Shown one piece after another: positions 8,763 through 16,023 of a DNA stretch of 64,000 nt. Source of the DNA: Mobiluncus sp034180645 (GTDB lineage: Bacteria; Actinomycetota; Actinomycetes; Actinomycetales; Actinomycetaceae); assembly GCF_034180645.1 (NCBI RefSeq), contig NZ_JAXFNY010000003.1, positions 97,834-161,833 on the forward strand, written 5' to 3'. Numbering within the stretch: the first letter of the stretch is position 1; the number at the start of each line of letters is the position of its first letter. The position numbers were made by a program, and so were the translations under genes. The notes beneath the pieces are model-generated. The model was not told the origin of the DNA, did not search any database, and saw only the letters and a list, made by a program, of their open reading frames with translations.

Positions 8763-8777
8763 GATTGTTCCCTATAT

Positions 8778-8804
8778 TTTATTTGTTTATTTGTTTATTT
8801 GTTT
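8778..8804. repeat. Tandem 8-base repeat before the lipoprotein gene
   Basis: The unit TTTATTTG is repeated three times and followed by a partial fourth unit. It fills almost all of the space between the protease stop codon and the ribosome-binding site of the broken lipoprotein gene. Short tandem repeats in such a position can change copy number by slippage and so alter expression of the downstream gene. Whether that happens here is unknown. Confidence 0.7.
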
Positions 8805-9330
8805 AGTAACAATATCGTACATTAGCAACATCATAAGATTGCGGTCTGAAAACTTGAGATCTGTTTCGAGACCAATCCATCAAGGTCAGGAATGAAACTT
8901 GATTTTTATCTGTTAGACGGAGGGCGTGACCAAGTTCATGTGTCGCTGTGCTTTTAGCCCATGTCCAAAACTGGCCTGAAGGAGCGTTACTGCTGAGCAG
9001 CTGACCATTTATCTTAATGTTGAAAGAGCTGATAGCGGGATTCCAGGTGTAAAGTCCGTACCAATTTGTGTTGTAATTTCCGGCTTCCATTACCGCGCTA
9101 GATCCTGGCGTAGTTCCAATTGAGGTTCCAGCGCCTGAGGCGTTCCAGTAGCTGCGGGCTGAGTCCATGACGTTTGTCCATTGCGGGCTCAATGAGGCAT
9201 ATCGGACATTGAACTGGCGCGTTGGCCTGGCGTCGTATTGACACTCATAAGCATTCGCAACTCCAATTGTGCCAAGCGTGAGGACCAAAGAAGTGACTAT
9301 TGCGGAGAAAATTGTACGTTTAACATGCAT
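8803..9330 (-). CDS. Secreted zinc metalloprotease, snapalysin/matrixin-like
   Basis: This small protein (175 residues) is expected to be an exported zinc endopeptidase. I chose ATG 9330 because it follows a good ribosome site (AAGGAAG) and opens directly into a Sec signal peptide of about 27 residues ending VANA; the frame stays open further upstream without a ribosome site. The catalytic motif is HELGHALRLTD near residues 135-145. It gives two His ligands, the catalytic Glu, and Asp in place of the third His. HExxH followed by a third-ligand Asp is the arrangement of the snapalysin (M7) family. A possible Met-turn is TLMDW. The family's usual size is similar. The gene lies in the AT-rich island and its stop overlaps the tandem repeat. 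It is the only intact gene there. Confidence 0.75.
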   Translation of the reverse strand: MHVKRTIFSAIVTSLVLTLGTIGVANAYECQYDARPTRQFNVRYASLSPQWTNVMDSARSYWNASGAGTSIGTTPGSSAVMEAGNYNTNWYGLYTWNPAISSFNIKINGQLLSSNAPSGQFWTWAKSTATHELGHALRLTDKNQVSFLTLMDWSRNRSQVFRPQSYDVANVRYCY

Positions 9331-9350
9331 GTTAACTTCCTTTTTAGATG

Positions 9351-9425
9351 CTGTAGAACCCCTCAACCTCAAATTATCATTGAGAGCGAAGGTATAGAAG
9401 ACCCTATTTTTAGGGGGTTCCACAG
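9351..9425. promoter_or_regulatory. Inverted repeat between divergent protease and regulator genes
   Basis: Arms of 14 bases at 9351-9364 and 9412-9425 pair with two mismatches (CTGTAGAACCCCTC against AGGGGGTTCCACAG), with 47 bases between them. They lie in the divergent promoter region of the protease and the response-regulator remnant. A regulator binding site is plausible, and a role for the neighbouring response regulator is a guess. A small hairpin of CCCT/AGGG with a T-rich loop lies inside the right part. Confidence 0.35.
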
Positions 9426-9514
9426 ATGCAATGATGCGGATAGACTATGCAAATTGTAGCGGCTGGGATTTTTATGTGTACATCAGTTTCACCACTGAAG
9501 GGGGAGGAGGCGAT

Positions 9515-10194
9515 GTGGGTGATGCCCAAACCAAGGTTCGCGTAATCCTTGCTGATGACGATGCTGTGTATTTGAATGCTATGGCGGATTTGCTAGGTCG
9601 GCTAGGAACTATCGAAGTGGTTGGGACGGCAACAAGAGGCTTGGAAGTTATCGAAATGGTGCAACAAGTTGGGCATGATGTTTTACTTTTAGATGTGCAG
9701 ATGCCCGGCCTTGACAGTATCGATACGATAAAGGCAGTCCTGAAGTAAATCCCGATGAAAAAATTGTCGTACTAACTGCATTTGAACAACCAACCAGCCT
9801 GCGTGATTCGCTGTCTGCTGGAGCAAAAGGTTTCCTGACCAAGGAAACGGATTTCCGTGAAGTTGCTAGCGCGATTCAGAATGTACACGAGGGCCGCAAT
9901 GCTCTTGACGATAAACTTTTATCCATGGTTATGGATTCTTTTGTGACCAAGAATGAGGATTCTGGAGACAAACAACGGGCGGCAGAGATTGCTGCCTTGC
10001 CTCCTCATCTGCGTCAAATTGTTAACTATATCGGCATGGCCTACTCGAACAAGGAGATTGTAGCTGCAAGTGGGCTGAAGCCCCATACCGTAAACTCCTA
10101 TATTAAAGAAGCTTTGAATTTGTTAGGCCACCGGCGTGGAGAGCTTCTGATGGAAATGGTTAAGCTTGGCCTTGCCGACGGCAACGTGGAGTGA
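9515..10194 (+). pseudogene. LuxR-type response regulator broken by a 1-base deletion
   Basis: This was a two-domain response regulator (receiver domain plus LuxR-type DNA-binding domain). The start is GTG 9515 after a strong ribosome site GGAGGAGG. The first 77 codons carry the acidic cluster LADDDA and the phosphoacceptor Asp in LLLDVQMPG. The frame stops at TAA 9746-9748. If one G is restored after AAG at 9743-9745, the frame continues as KVNPDEKIVVLTAFEQP. It then runs through the conserved Lys in GFLTKE into a helix-turn-helix near SNKEIVAASGLKPHTVNSYI, and ends at 10194. No histidine kinase gene is next to it. The C-terminal HTH part could still be translated from an internal start such as ATG 9925, but the intact regulator is lost. 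Confidence 0.78.
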
Positions 10195-10444
10195 ATCCCA
10201 GAAAGCCGAAGAAACCGCAGAAAGTTTTTGCTAGCCAAGCGGAAACGTAAGCATATCGAAAACGTAACCAGGGAAACTATTGAAGGGAATCACAGAACCA
10301 GCGAAACTAGCTTGGGTGCGCGGGCGGTAGCGCGAAGCGTGTGAGCTGCCTCGACAGACGGCGAAGCCGATTATGTGACAGCAACGATTTGCTGTCGCGA
10401 CGTAGCGCCTCTAGGGCGCTTACGCCCCGAAAAAGTTGGACCGA
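10195..10444. other. Non-coding right end of island
   Basis: No coding frame is credible in these 250 bases. The first 110 are A-rich with short runs of GAAA and no clear structure. The remainder holds a GC-rich multi-hairpin element, listed separately, which ends about 25 bases before the stop codon of leuS. Confidence 0.5.
10323..10420. repeat. Structured intergenic repeat, copy A (three hairpins)
   Basis: Three hairpins follow each other. Hairpin 1 spans 10323-10350, with a small inner GCGC-GAA-GCGT loop closed by a GGCGGT/GCTGCC stem. Hairpin 2 has GACAGCAA (10377-10384) and TTGCTGTC (10389-10396) arms. Hairpin 3 has AGCGCC (10404-10409) and GGCGCT (10415-10420) arms. The spacer contains ACGGCGAAG. 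The same order of elements occurs at 33070-33153 with different stem sequences. This could be a structured RNA or a REP-like repeat; the strand is unknown. Confidence 0.5.
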
Positions 10445-10502
10445 TTACAAAACCAGGGACACGAGCTTTGGGGCGCGCACGATAATCCGCTTCGGTTCGC
10501 GC
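10445..10502 (-). repeat. leuS 3' end, right copy of the direct repeat bounding the island
   Basis: This is the authentic end of leuS and the partner of the copy at 7958-8015. The two copies are 2487 bases apart in the same orientation. The 3' ends of conserved genes are frequent insertion points for integrative elements, where the element restores the gene end and leaves a flanking copy. No integrase gene remains. Confidence 0.75.
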
Positions 10503-13366
10503 CCGTCCAGCAACTTCACCACGGCCGGTTCCGCCAGGACTTTCGCCTGCAAATCCGCCTCGGAAATCTCGGGGTCCACCGAAACTTTCGCGCGCACCTT
10601 ACCCGCCACCTGCACCACGCAAGTGACCTCCTCAGCCGCCAACAGCGACTCATCGGTCACGACCGGGAACGCGGCCCGGGCGATACCACCCTGGTGACCT
10701 AAACGTTCCCACAGTTCCTCCGCAATGTGCGGAGCGATGGGGGCGACCATCACGACCAGCGCTTCTGCGGCCTCACGCGGCACCTGGGGCAACCCGGTCA
10801 AGTGATTATTCAGCACAATCATCTTGGCGATAGCCGTGTTCACGCGCAGATTGTCATACTCCACGGTGACATCGTGAATGGTGCGAGCCAGCACTTTTGC
10901 GGTCGCCAAGTCCGGGGCATCGTCGCTGACGGTGAGCTTACCAGTGTTTTCATCGACGATATTGCGCCACAGCCGCTGCAGGAAACGCTGAGAGCCGACC
11001 ACCGCGCGAGTGTCCCACGGACGGGACATATCCAGCGGCCCCATTGACATTTCGTAGACCCGGAATGTGTCCGCGCCGTAATCTGCACACATCTGATCAG
11101 GGGTGACGATGTTCTTTAGCGACTTGCCCATCTTGCCGAACTCGCGGTTGACGGGCTGGCCCTGCCAGGTAAAGCCGTCATCTTCGCTACCCTCCACCTC
11201 GTCAGCCGGAACGTATTGCCCGCGCGAATCCGTGTAGGCGTAGGCCTCAATCATGCCCTGGTTGAACAGGCGATGGAACGGCTCGGAACTGGACACATAT
11301 CCCAAGTCATAGAGCACCTTGTGCCAAAAACGCGCGTACAGCAGGTGCAGCACCGCGTGTTCCACGCCGCCCACGTACAAATCCGTGCCGCCGCTGAGGT
11401 TGCCCGCTTCGGGACGTGGGCCCATCCAGTAGGCTTCGTTGTCGGGGCTGGCAAAAGCCGTGGGGTTGTCCGGGTCCGTGTAGCGCAGCTCGTACCAGCA
11501 CGAGCCCGCCCAGTTCGGCATGGTGTTTTGGTCACGAGTGTAGGTCTGCTTGCCTTCGCCCAGGTCCAGCTCGACGGTCATCCAGTCCGTAGCGCGGCCC
11601 AGCGGGGACTCCGGGGTGGAGTGGCCGTCGTCGGGGTCAAAAGTCCGGGGCCGGAAGTCCGACACTTCGGGCAGTTCCAGGGGCAGCATCTCTTCCGGCA
11701 GGGCGTGAACCCGCCCGTCAGAGCCGTAAACCACGGGGAAAGGCTCGCCCCAGTAGCGTTGCCGGGAAAACAGCCAGTCACGCAGGCGGTAGGTCACGGT
11801 CTTTTCGCCCCGCCCGGTCTGAGCCAGCCAGTCGCTGATTTTCGCGATAGCCTCGGCTTTGCCCAGGCCGTTCAGGCTGATTTCACTGTTGGCGGAGTTT
11901 TCGATGACACCGTCGCCGGTCCAAGGTTCCGTCTGTACATCCAGGCCGTCCGGGCCGGAAATAGTTTGGATAATATCCAGGTTGAACTTCCGAGCAAAGG
12001 CGTGATCGCGCTCGTCGTGGGCGGGCACAGCCATAATCGCGCCGGTGCCGTACCCCATCAAAACGTAATCCGCCACGAAAATCGGCACCAGGGAACTATT
12101 GACCGGATTCGTCCCAAAAATGCCGGTAAACACGCCGGTCTTTTCGGTGAAGTCGGTTTCCGCAGTCCGTTCGCTGTCGCTCTTTGCGCTGGCTTGCGCC
12201 CGGTAGGCCGCCACCGCTGCGCGCGGGGTCGCGTAACCGCCGGTCCACTCCGGGCGGGTCCCCTCCGGCCAAGCGTCCGGCACCTGCAACTCCGCGTCCG
12301 CACAGTCCTCGGCACCCACCAGCGGATGCTCCGGGGAAATGACCATGAAAGTCGCGCCGAATAGGGTGTCGGGCCGGGTCGTGAAGACCTGCAAAGTTTG
12401 CGGCTGTGGCCCTTGACCGGCCTCGACCTGGAAGTTTACGGTGGCGCCAAAGGACTTGCCAATCCAGTTGTGCTGCATGGTGCGGACCTTATCGGGCCAG
12501 TCAATCGTGGCCAGGTCCGCGTCCAGCCGGTCCGCGTAGCGGGTGATGCGCATCATCCACTGGCGCAGTTTCGTCTTAAACACGGGGAAGTTGCCGCGTT
12601 CGGAACGTCCCTCGGCGGTGACTTCTTCATCCGCCAGCACCGTGCCTAAGCCCGGTGCCCAGTTCACCGGCGCGTATGCCACGTAAGCCAGGCGCTCGGC
12701 ATCAATGAGTTCCGCCTGTTCCACTGCGGAAAGTTCGGCCCAAGCCCGCCCGTCCGGAGTGGGGCGGGTGCCGTCCTCGTACTGCTTCACAAGGGTGGTA
12801 ATCGGCCGGGCCGCGCCCTTTCCGGAGCCGTCGCGGCGCGGAGCTTCGGGGTCATACCAGGAGTTGAAAATTTGCAGGAAAATCCACTGGGTCCACTTGA
12901 AATAGTCCGGGTCGGTCGTGGCGAAAGAGCGCCGCCGGTCGTGGGACAAGCCAATGCGGGCCAGCTGTTTGCTCATGTTGGCGATATTGTCGTGCGTGGT
13001 GATGGCCGGATGCTGGCCGGTTTGCAGGGCGTATTGCTCGGCGGGCAGGCCAAACGCATCGTAACCCATGGTGTAGAGCACGTTTTTGCCCTGGGCGCGC
13101 TGGTAGCGGGCCACTACGTCGGTGGCGATATAGCCCAGCGGGTGTCCCACGTGCAGACCTTTGCCGGAGGGGTAGGGGAACATGTCGAGGATGAAGTATT
13201 TTTCGTGTTTTGCCAGGTCACCAGCCAGGGAGCCGCTGGGGTTATCAGCGTTAAATGCGCCGGTTTCGTCCCAAATCCGTTGCCACTTCGCTTCCAGGTC
13301 CCCCGCCATCTCAGCCGTGTAGCGGTATTGCGGGGTGTCTGGGGTTTCCGGGGTGTTTTCAGCCAT
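10445..13366 (-). CDS. leuS: Leucyl-tRNA synthetase
   Basis: LeuS attaches leucine to tRNA-Leu. The 973-residue class I synthetase shows the HIGH-type motif in PYPSGKGLHVGHPLGY near residue 65 and the KMSKS-type motif as GKMGKS. The large editing (CP1) domain between them includes the YGTGAIMAVPAHDERD segment, where the conserved Thr and the terminal Asp are present. The C-terminal anticodon-binding region ends REPKRIIVRAPKLVSLVL. I chose ATG 13366 over the start 21 bases upstream because GAGGAAT precedes it at proper spacing. The length is somewhat above the usual 860-970 for the family. A near-identical copy of the last 18 codons lies 2.5 kb downstream. It stands alone on the minus strand. 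Confidence 0.96.
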   Translation of the reverse strand: MAENTPETPDTPQYRYTAEMAGDLEAKWQRIWDETGAFNADNPSGSLAGDLAKHEKYFILDMFPYPSGKGLHVGHPLGYIATDVVARYQRAQGKNVLYTMGYDAFGLPAEQYALQTGQHPAITTHDNIANMSKQLARIGLSHDRRRSFATTDPDYFKWTQWIFLQIFNSWYDPEAPRRDGSGKGAARPITTLVKQYEDGTRPTPDGRAWAELSAVEQAELIDAERLAYVAYAPVNWAPGLGTVLADEEVTAEGRSERGNFPVFKTKLRQWMMRITRYADRLDADLATIDWPDKVRTMQHNWIGKSFGATVNFQVEAGQGPQPQTLQVFTTRPDTLFGATFMVISPEHPLVGAEDCADAELQVPDAWPEGTRPEWTGGYATPRAAVAAYRAQASAKSDSERTAETDFTEKTGVFTGIFGTNPVNSSLVPIFVADYVLMGYGTGAIMAVPAHDERDHAFARKFNLDIIQTISGPDGLDVQTEPWTGDGVIENSANSEISLNGLGKAEAIAKISDWLAQTGRGEKTVTYRLRDWLFSRQRYWGEPFPVVYGSDGRVHALPEEMLPLELPEVSDFRPRTFDPDDGHSTPESPLGRATDWMTVELDLGEGKQTYTRDQNTMPNWAGSCWYELRYTDPDNPTAFASPDNEAYWMGPRPEAGNLSGGTDLYVGGVEHAVLHLLYARFWHKVLYDLGYVSSSEPFHRLFNQGMIEAYAYTDSRGQYVPADEVEGSEDDGFTWQGQPVNREFGKMGKSLKNIVTPDQMCADYGADTFRVYEMSMGPLDMSRPWDTRAVVGSQRFLQRLWRNIVDENTGKLTVSDDAPDLATAKVLARTIHDVTVEYDNLRVNTAIAKMIVLNNHLTGLPQVPREAAEALVVMVAPIAPHIAEELWERLGHQGGIARAAFPVVTDESLLAAEEVTCVVQVAGKVRAKVSVDPEISEADLQAKVLAEPAVVKLLDGREPKRIIVRAPKLVSLVL

Positions 13367-13517
13367 TATTCCTCTTCTTTCCGACAATCAATGTACCTAG
13401 TTTAGACCAGAATGATATACGCGACTTAAACCGATTAGTTTGCGCGCTGTGTTGGGTGCGAACTAACGCGTTTGCAGCATTTTTGTGGCGGGGTTCCGGG
13501 GCGCGCGTGGATTATAA

Positions 13518-13571
13518 GGGGAGAAGAGCCGGGTAGCTGCCATTATGGGCAGCTACCCGGCTATTCTCCCC
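13518..13571. repeat. Long perfect-type hairpin between rpsT and leuS
   Basis: Arms of 24 bases (13518-13541 and 13548-13571) pair with a single mismatch around a 6-base loop; the core is AGCCGGGTAGCTGCC and its complement. No T-run follows on either strand, so it is not a standard intrinsic terminator. It may be an extruding palindrome, a REP-like element or a processing site in the leader of leuS. The rest of the 306-base gap between leuS and rpsT contains only the rpsT terminator. Confidence 0.6.
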
Positions 13572-13616
13572 CGTTATTTGCAACCCAGCGGGTATCCCCT
13601 GACTTGTGGGAGCGGG

Positions 13617-13652
13617 CAAAAAGAAAACGTCCACCAAAAGGTGGACGTTTTC
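13617..13652 (-). terminator. Intrinsic terminator of rpsT
   Basis: A perfect 13-base stem (GAAAACGTCCACC, loop AAAA, then its complement) lies 20 bases beyond the rpsT stop. On the minus strand it is followed by a T-rich stretch (CTTTTTG). This fits a rho-independent terminator for rpsT. Confidence 0.85.
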
Positions 13653-13672
13653 AAATAGCTTAGAGAAACCGA

Positions 13673-13936
13673 TTACTGCATAGCAGCAACGCGGGTGGCC
13701 AGCTTGGACTTGCGCTGAGCCGCCTGGTTCTTGTGGATGACACCCTTGGAAGCTGCCACGTCGAGGCGGCGGGTGGCCACCTTCAAGTTGGCCTCGGCCG
13801 CGGCCTTATCCCCGGCCTCGATAGCCTCGCGGGTCTTGCGCACCAGGGTCTTTAGCTCGGAGCGCACGGCCAAGTTGCGCTGGCGCGCCTTTTCGTTGGT
13901 GCGAATCCGCTTTATCTGAGACTTAATATTTGCCAA
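13673..13936 (-). CDS. rpsT: 30S ribosomal protein S20
   Basis: S20 binds 16S rRNA early in assembly of the small ribosomal subunit. The 87-residue, strongly basic protein matches the family's usual length. It opens ANIKSQIKRIRTNEKARQRN, the typical S20 N-terminus, and contains the helical repeat VASKGVIHKNQAAQRKSKL near the end (AASKGVIHKN as seen). I place the start at TTG 13936 because the codon directly precedes ANIKS and a GAGGGA ribosome site lies 7 bases upstream. A longer frame from 13981 adds 15 residues not found in S20. The gene is monocistronic, with its own terminator downstream and lepA divergent upstream. Confidence 0.93.
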   Translation of the reverse strand: MANIKSQIKRIRTNEKARQRNLAVRSELKTLVRKTREAIEAGDKAAAEANLKVATRRLDVAASKGVIHKNQAAQRKSKLATRVAAMQ

Positions 13937-13991
13937 TGTTCTTCCCTCAAAAGTATTGATTTTCGCCGGTTTTGGCGACACACAAGGAAAT

Positions 13992-14021
13992 ATCCTACGC
14001 CATTTTGCGCCTCATCCGCAA
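13992..14021 (-). promoter_or_regulatory. Likely promoter of rpsT
   Basis: On the minus strand a TTGCGG box (14016-14021) and a TAGGAT box (13992-13997) are 18 bases apart and lie about 55 bases upstream of the rpsT start. Both are close to the vegetative sigma consensus used by Actinobacteria. This was assigned by eye only. Confidence 0.4.
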
Positions 14022-14172
14022 ATCGGCGGTTGCAGCGTCAGCATTACGGACACCTCACCCCAGCCGGCAGCCTTGAGCCTAACAGGCTTGGCACCATGAG
14101 TAATAAAGTAGATTGGGCAAACGGGGGAAAAATGACAAAATGGAATGTCTAGCGAGAGAAATAAGGAAGTCC

Positions 14173-16023
14173 ATGCCCATTCCTGATGATGCCCTGTTAC
14201 AGTCGATTGCGCCCGCCGCCACCGACCCGTCCCTGATTCGTAACTTTTCGATTATCGCCCACATCGACCACGGCAAGTCGACGCTGGCGGATCGAATGCT
14301 GCAGCTAACCGGGGTCGTCTCGGACCGTGAGATGCGTGCCCAATACCTGGACCGGATGGACATTGAACGCGAACGCGGCATCACCATTAAATCCCAAGCC
14401 GTGCGGATGCCCTGGCAGGTTGGCGACAAAGCCTACGCTCTGAACATGATTGACACCCCTGGTCACGTGGACTTCACCTATGAAGTCTCACGTTCCCTGG
14501 CGGCTTGTGAAGGGGCGGTCCTGCTGGTGGACGCCTCCCAAGGCATCGAGGCGCAAACCCTGGCGAACCTCTACCTCGCCTTGGAGGGGGACTTGACCAT
14601 TATCCCGGTGCTGAACAAGATTGACCTGCCCGGCGCGATGCCGGAAAAGCACGCTGAAGAACTGGCGAACCTCATCGGGTGCCAGCCCGAGGACTGCTTG
14701 CGAGTTTCAGGCAAGACCGGTCAGGGCGTACAGGCCCTGCTGGATGAAATCGTCTCCCAGGTGCCGCCGCCCTCCGGACAGCCCGACGCCCCGACCCGCG
14801 CACTTATTTTTGACTCGGTTTATGACACGTATCGCGGGGTCGTGACCTACGTGCGCGTCATGGACGGAACGCTCAATGCCCGCCAGCGAATCAACATGAT
14901 GTCCACCGGCACTACCCACGAACTTCTGGAACTCGGTGTCATCAGCCCCGAACCGAACCCCACGAAAGGTATCGGGGCGGGCGAAGTCGGCTACCTCATT
15001 ACCGGGGTGAAGGACGTGCGCCAATCCCGCGTGGGCGATACCGTCACTTCTGCGGAAAAGGGCGCTCGCGAACCTTTGCCGGGCTACCGCGACCCGATGC
15101 CGATGGTGTTTTCGGGACTGTACCCGATTGACGGGACCGATTTTCCGGTGTTGCGTGACGCGCTGGACAAGCTGAAGCTCAATGATGCGTCACTGACTTT
15201 TGAACCGGAATCGTCAGCCGCCCTGGGGTCGGGTTTCCGTTGCGGTTTCTTGGGTTTGCTGCACCTCGAGATTATTCGCGAGCGTCTGGAGCGCGAGTTT
15301 GACCTGGTGCTGATTTCCACTGCCCCGAACGTGGAATACGTGGTGATGGCGGAGGACGGCACGGAAACTCACGTCATGAACCCTTCTGAGTTCCCCGATG
15401 GCAAGGTCAAGGAAGTGCGCGAGCCGGTAGTGGCCGCGACCATCCTGACCCCCTCGGACTTTGTCGGTCCGGTTATGGAGCTGTGCCAGAATCGGCGCGG
15501 CGCCATGAAGAACATGGAGTACCTGAGCTCGGACCGGGTAGAACTGCACTACACCCTGCCCTTGGGCGAGATCGTTTACGACTTCTTTGATCAGCTGAAG
15601 TCCCGCACCAAAGGCTACGCCTCGCTGGACTACCACCTGGACGGGATGGCTCCGGCCGACCTGGTGCGGGTGGACATTTTGCTGAACGGGGAACAGGTTG
15701 ACGCGTTTTCCGCCATCGTTCACAAGGACAATGCCTACAGTTACGGGACGGCGATGGCGACGAAGCTGCGCAAACTCATTCCGCGCCAACAGTTCGAGGT
15801 GCCTATCCAGGCCGCTATTGGCACTCGCATCATCGCCCGGGAAAATATCCGGGCGCTGCGCAAGGATATGCTCGCCAAGTGCTACGGCGGCGACATCAGC
15901 CGGAAACGCAAACTGCTGGAAAAGCAAAAGGCCGGCAAGAAACGCATGAAAGCCATCGGGCGCGTTGAGGTTCCCCAGGAGGCTTTCATCGCCGCGCTTT
16001 CCAACGAGGAGCCGAAAAAGTAA
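14173..16023 (+). CDS. lepA: Elongation factor 4 (back-translocating GTPase)
   Basis: LepA is a ribosome-associated GTPase implicated in back-translocation and in initiation or assembly under stress. The start at ATG 14173 is preceded by AAGGAAG and gives a protein of 616 residues, close to the family norm. G1 is AHIDHGKSTLADR near residue 28, G3 is DTPGHVDF, and G4 is NKIDLP. The LepA-specific C-terminal domain ends near KRMKAIGRVEVPQEAF, with the conserved GDISRKRKLLEKQKAGKKRMK stretch before it. It begins an operon with trmB and hemW; its stop codon overlaps the trmB start by one base. An alternative start at 14113 would add 20 unlikely residues. Confidence 0.95.
   Translation: MPIPDDALLQSIAPAATDPSLIRNFSIIAHIDHGKSTLADRMLQLTGVVSDREMRAQYLDRMDIERERGITIKSQAVRMPWQVGDKAYALNMIDTPGHVDFTYEVSRSLAACEGAVLLVDASQGIEAQTLANLYLALEGDLTIIPVLNKIDLPGAMPEKHAEELANLIGCQPEDCLRVSGKTGQGVQALLDEIVSQVPPPSGQPDAPTRALIFDSVYDTYRGVVTYVRVMDGTLNARQRINMMSTGTTHELLELGVISPEPNPTKGIGAGEVGYLITGVKDVRQSRVGDTVTSAEKGAREPLPGYRDPMPMVFSGLYPIDGTDFPVLRDALDKLKLNDASLTFEPESSAALGSGFRCGFLGLLHLEIIRERLEREFDLVLISTAPNVEYVVMAEDGTETHVMNPSEFPDGKVKEVREPVVAATILTPSDFVGPVMELCQNRRGAMKNMEYLSSDRVELHYTLPLGEIVYDFFDQLKSRTKGYASLDYHLDGMAPADLVRVDILLNGEQVDAFSAIVHKDNAYSYGTAMATKLRKLIPRQQFEVPIQAAIGTRIIARENIRALRKDMLAKCYGGDISRKRKLLEKQKAGKKRMKAIGRVEVPQEAFIAALSNEEPKK

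Noticed and set aside
9740..9750. Programmed -1 frameshift in the response regulator.
   Set aside because: The local sequence lacks an X-XXY-YYZ slippery site and no downstream stimulator is obvious. One lost base explains the break.
11216..12364. 382-codon open frame antisense to leuS, and similar ones over lepA, ilvD and murA.
   Set aside because: High-GC codon usage leaves antisense frames open. The opposing genes are conserved housekeeping genes with intact motifs.
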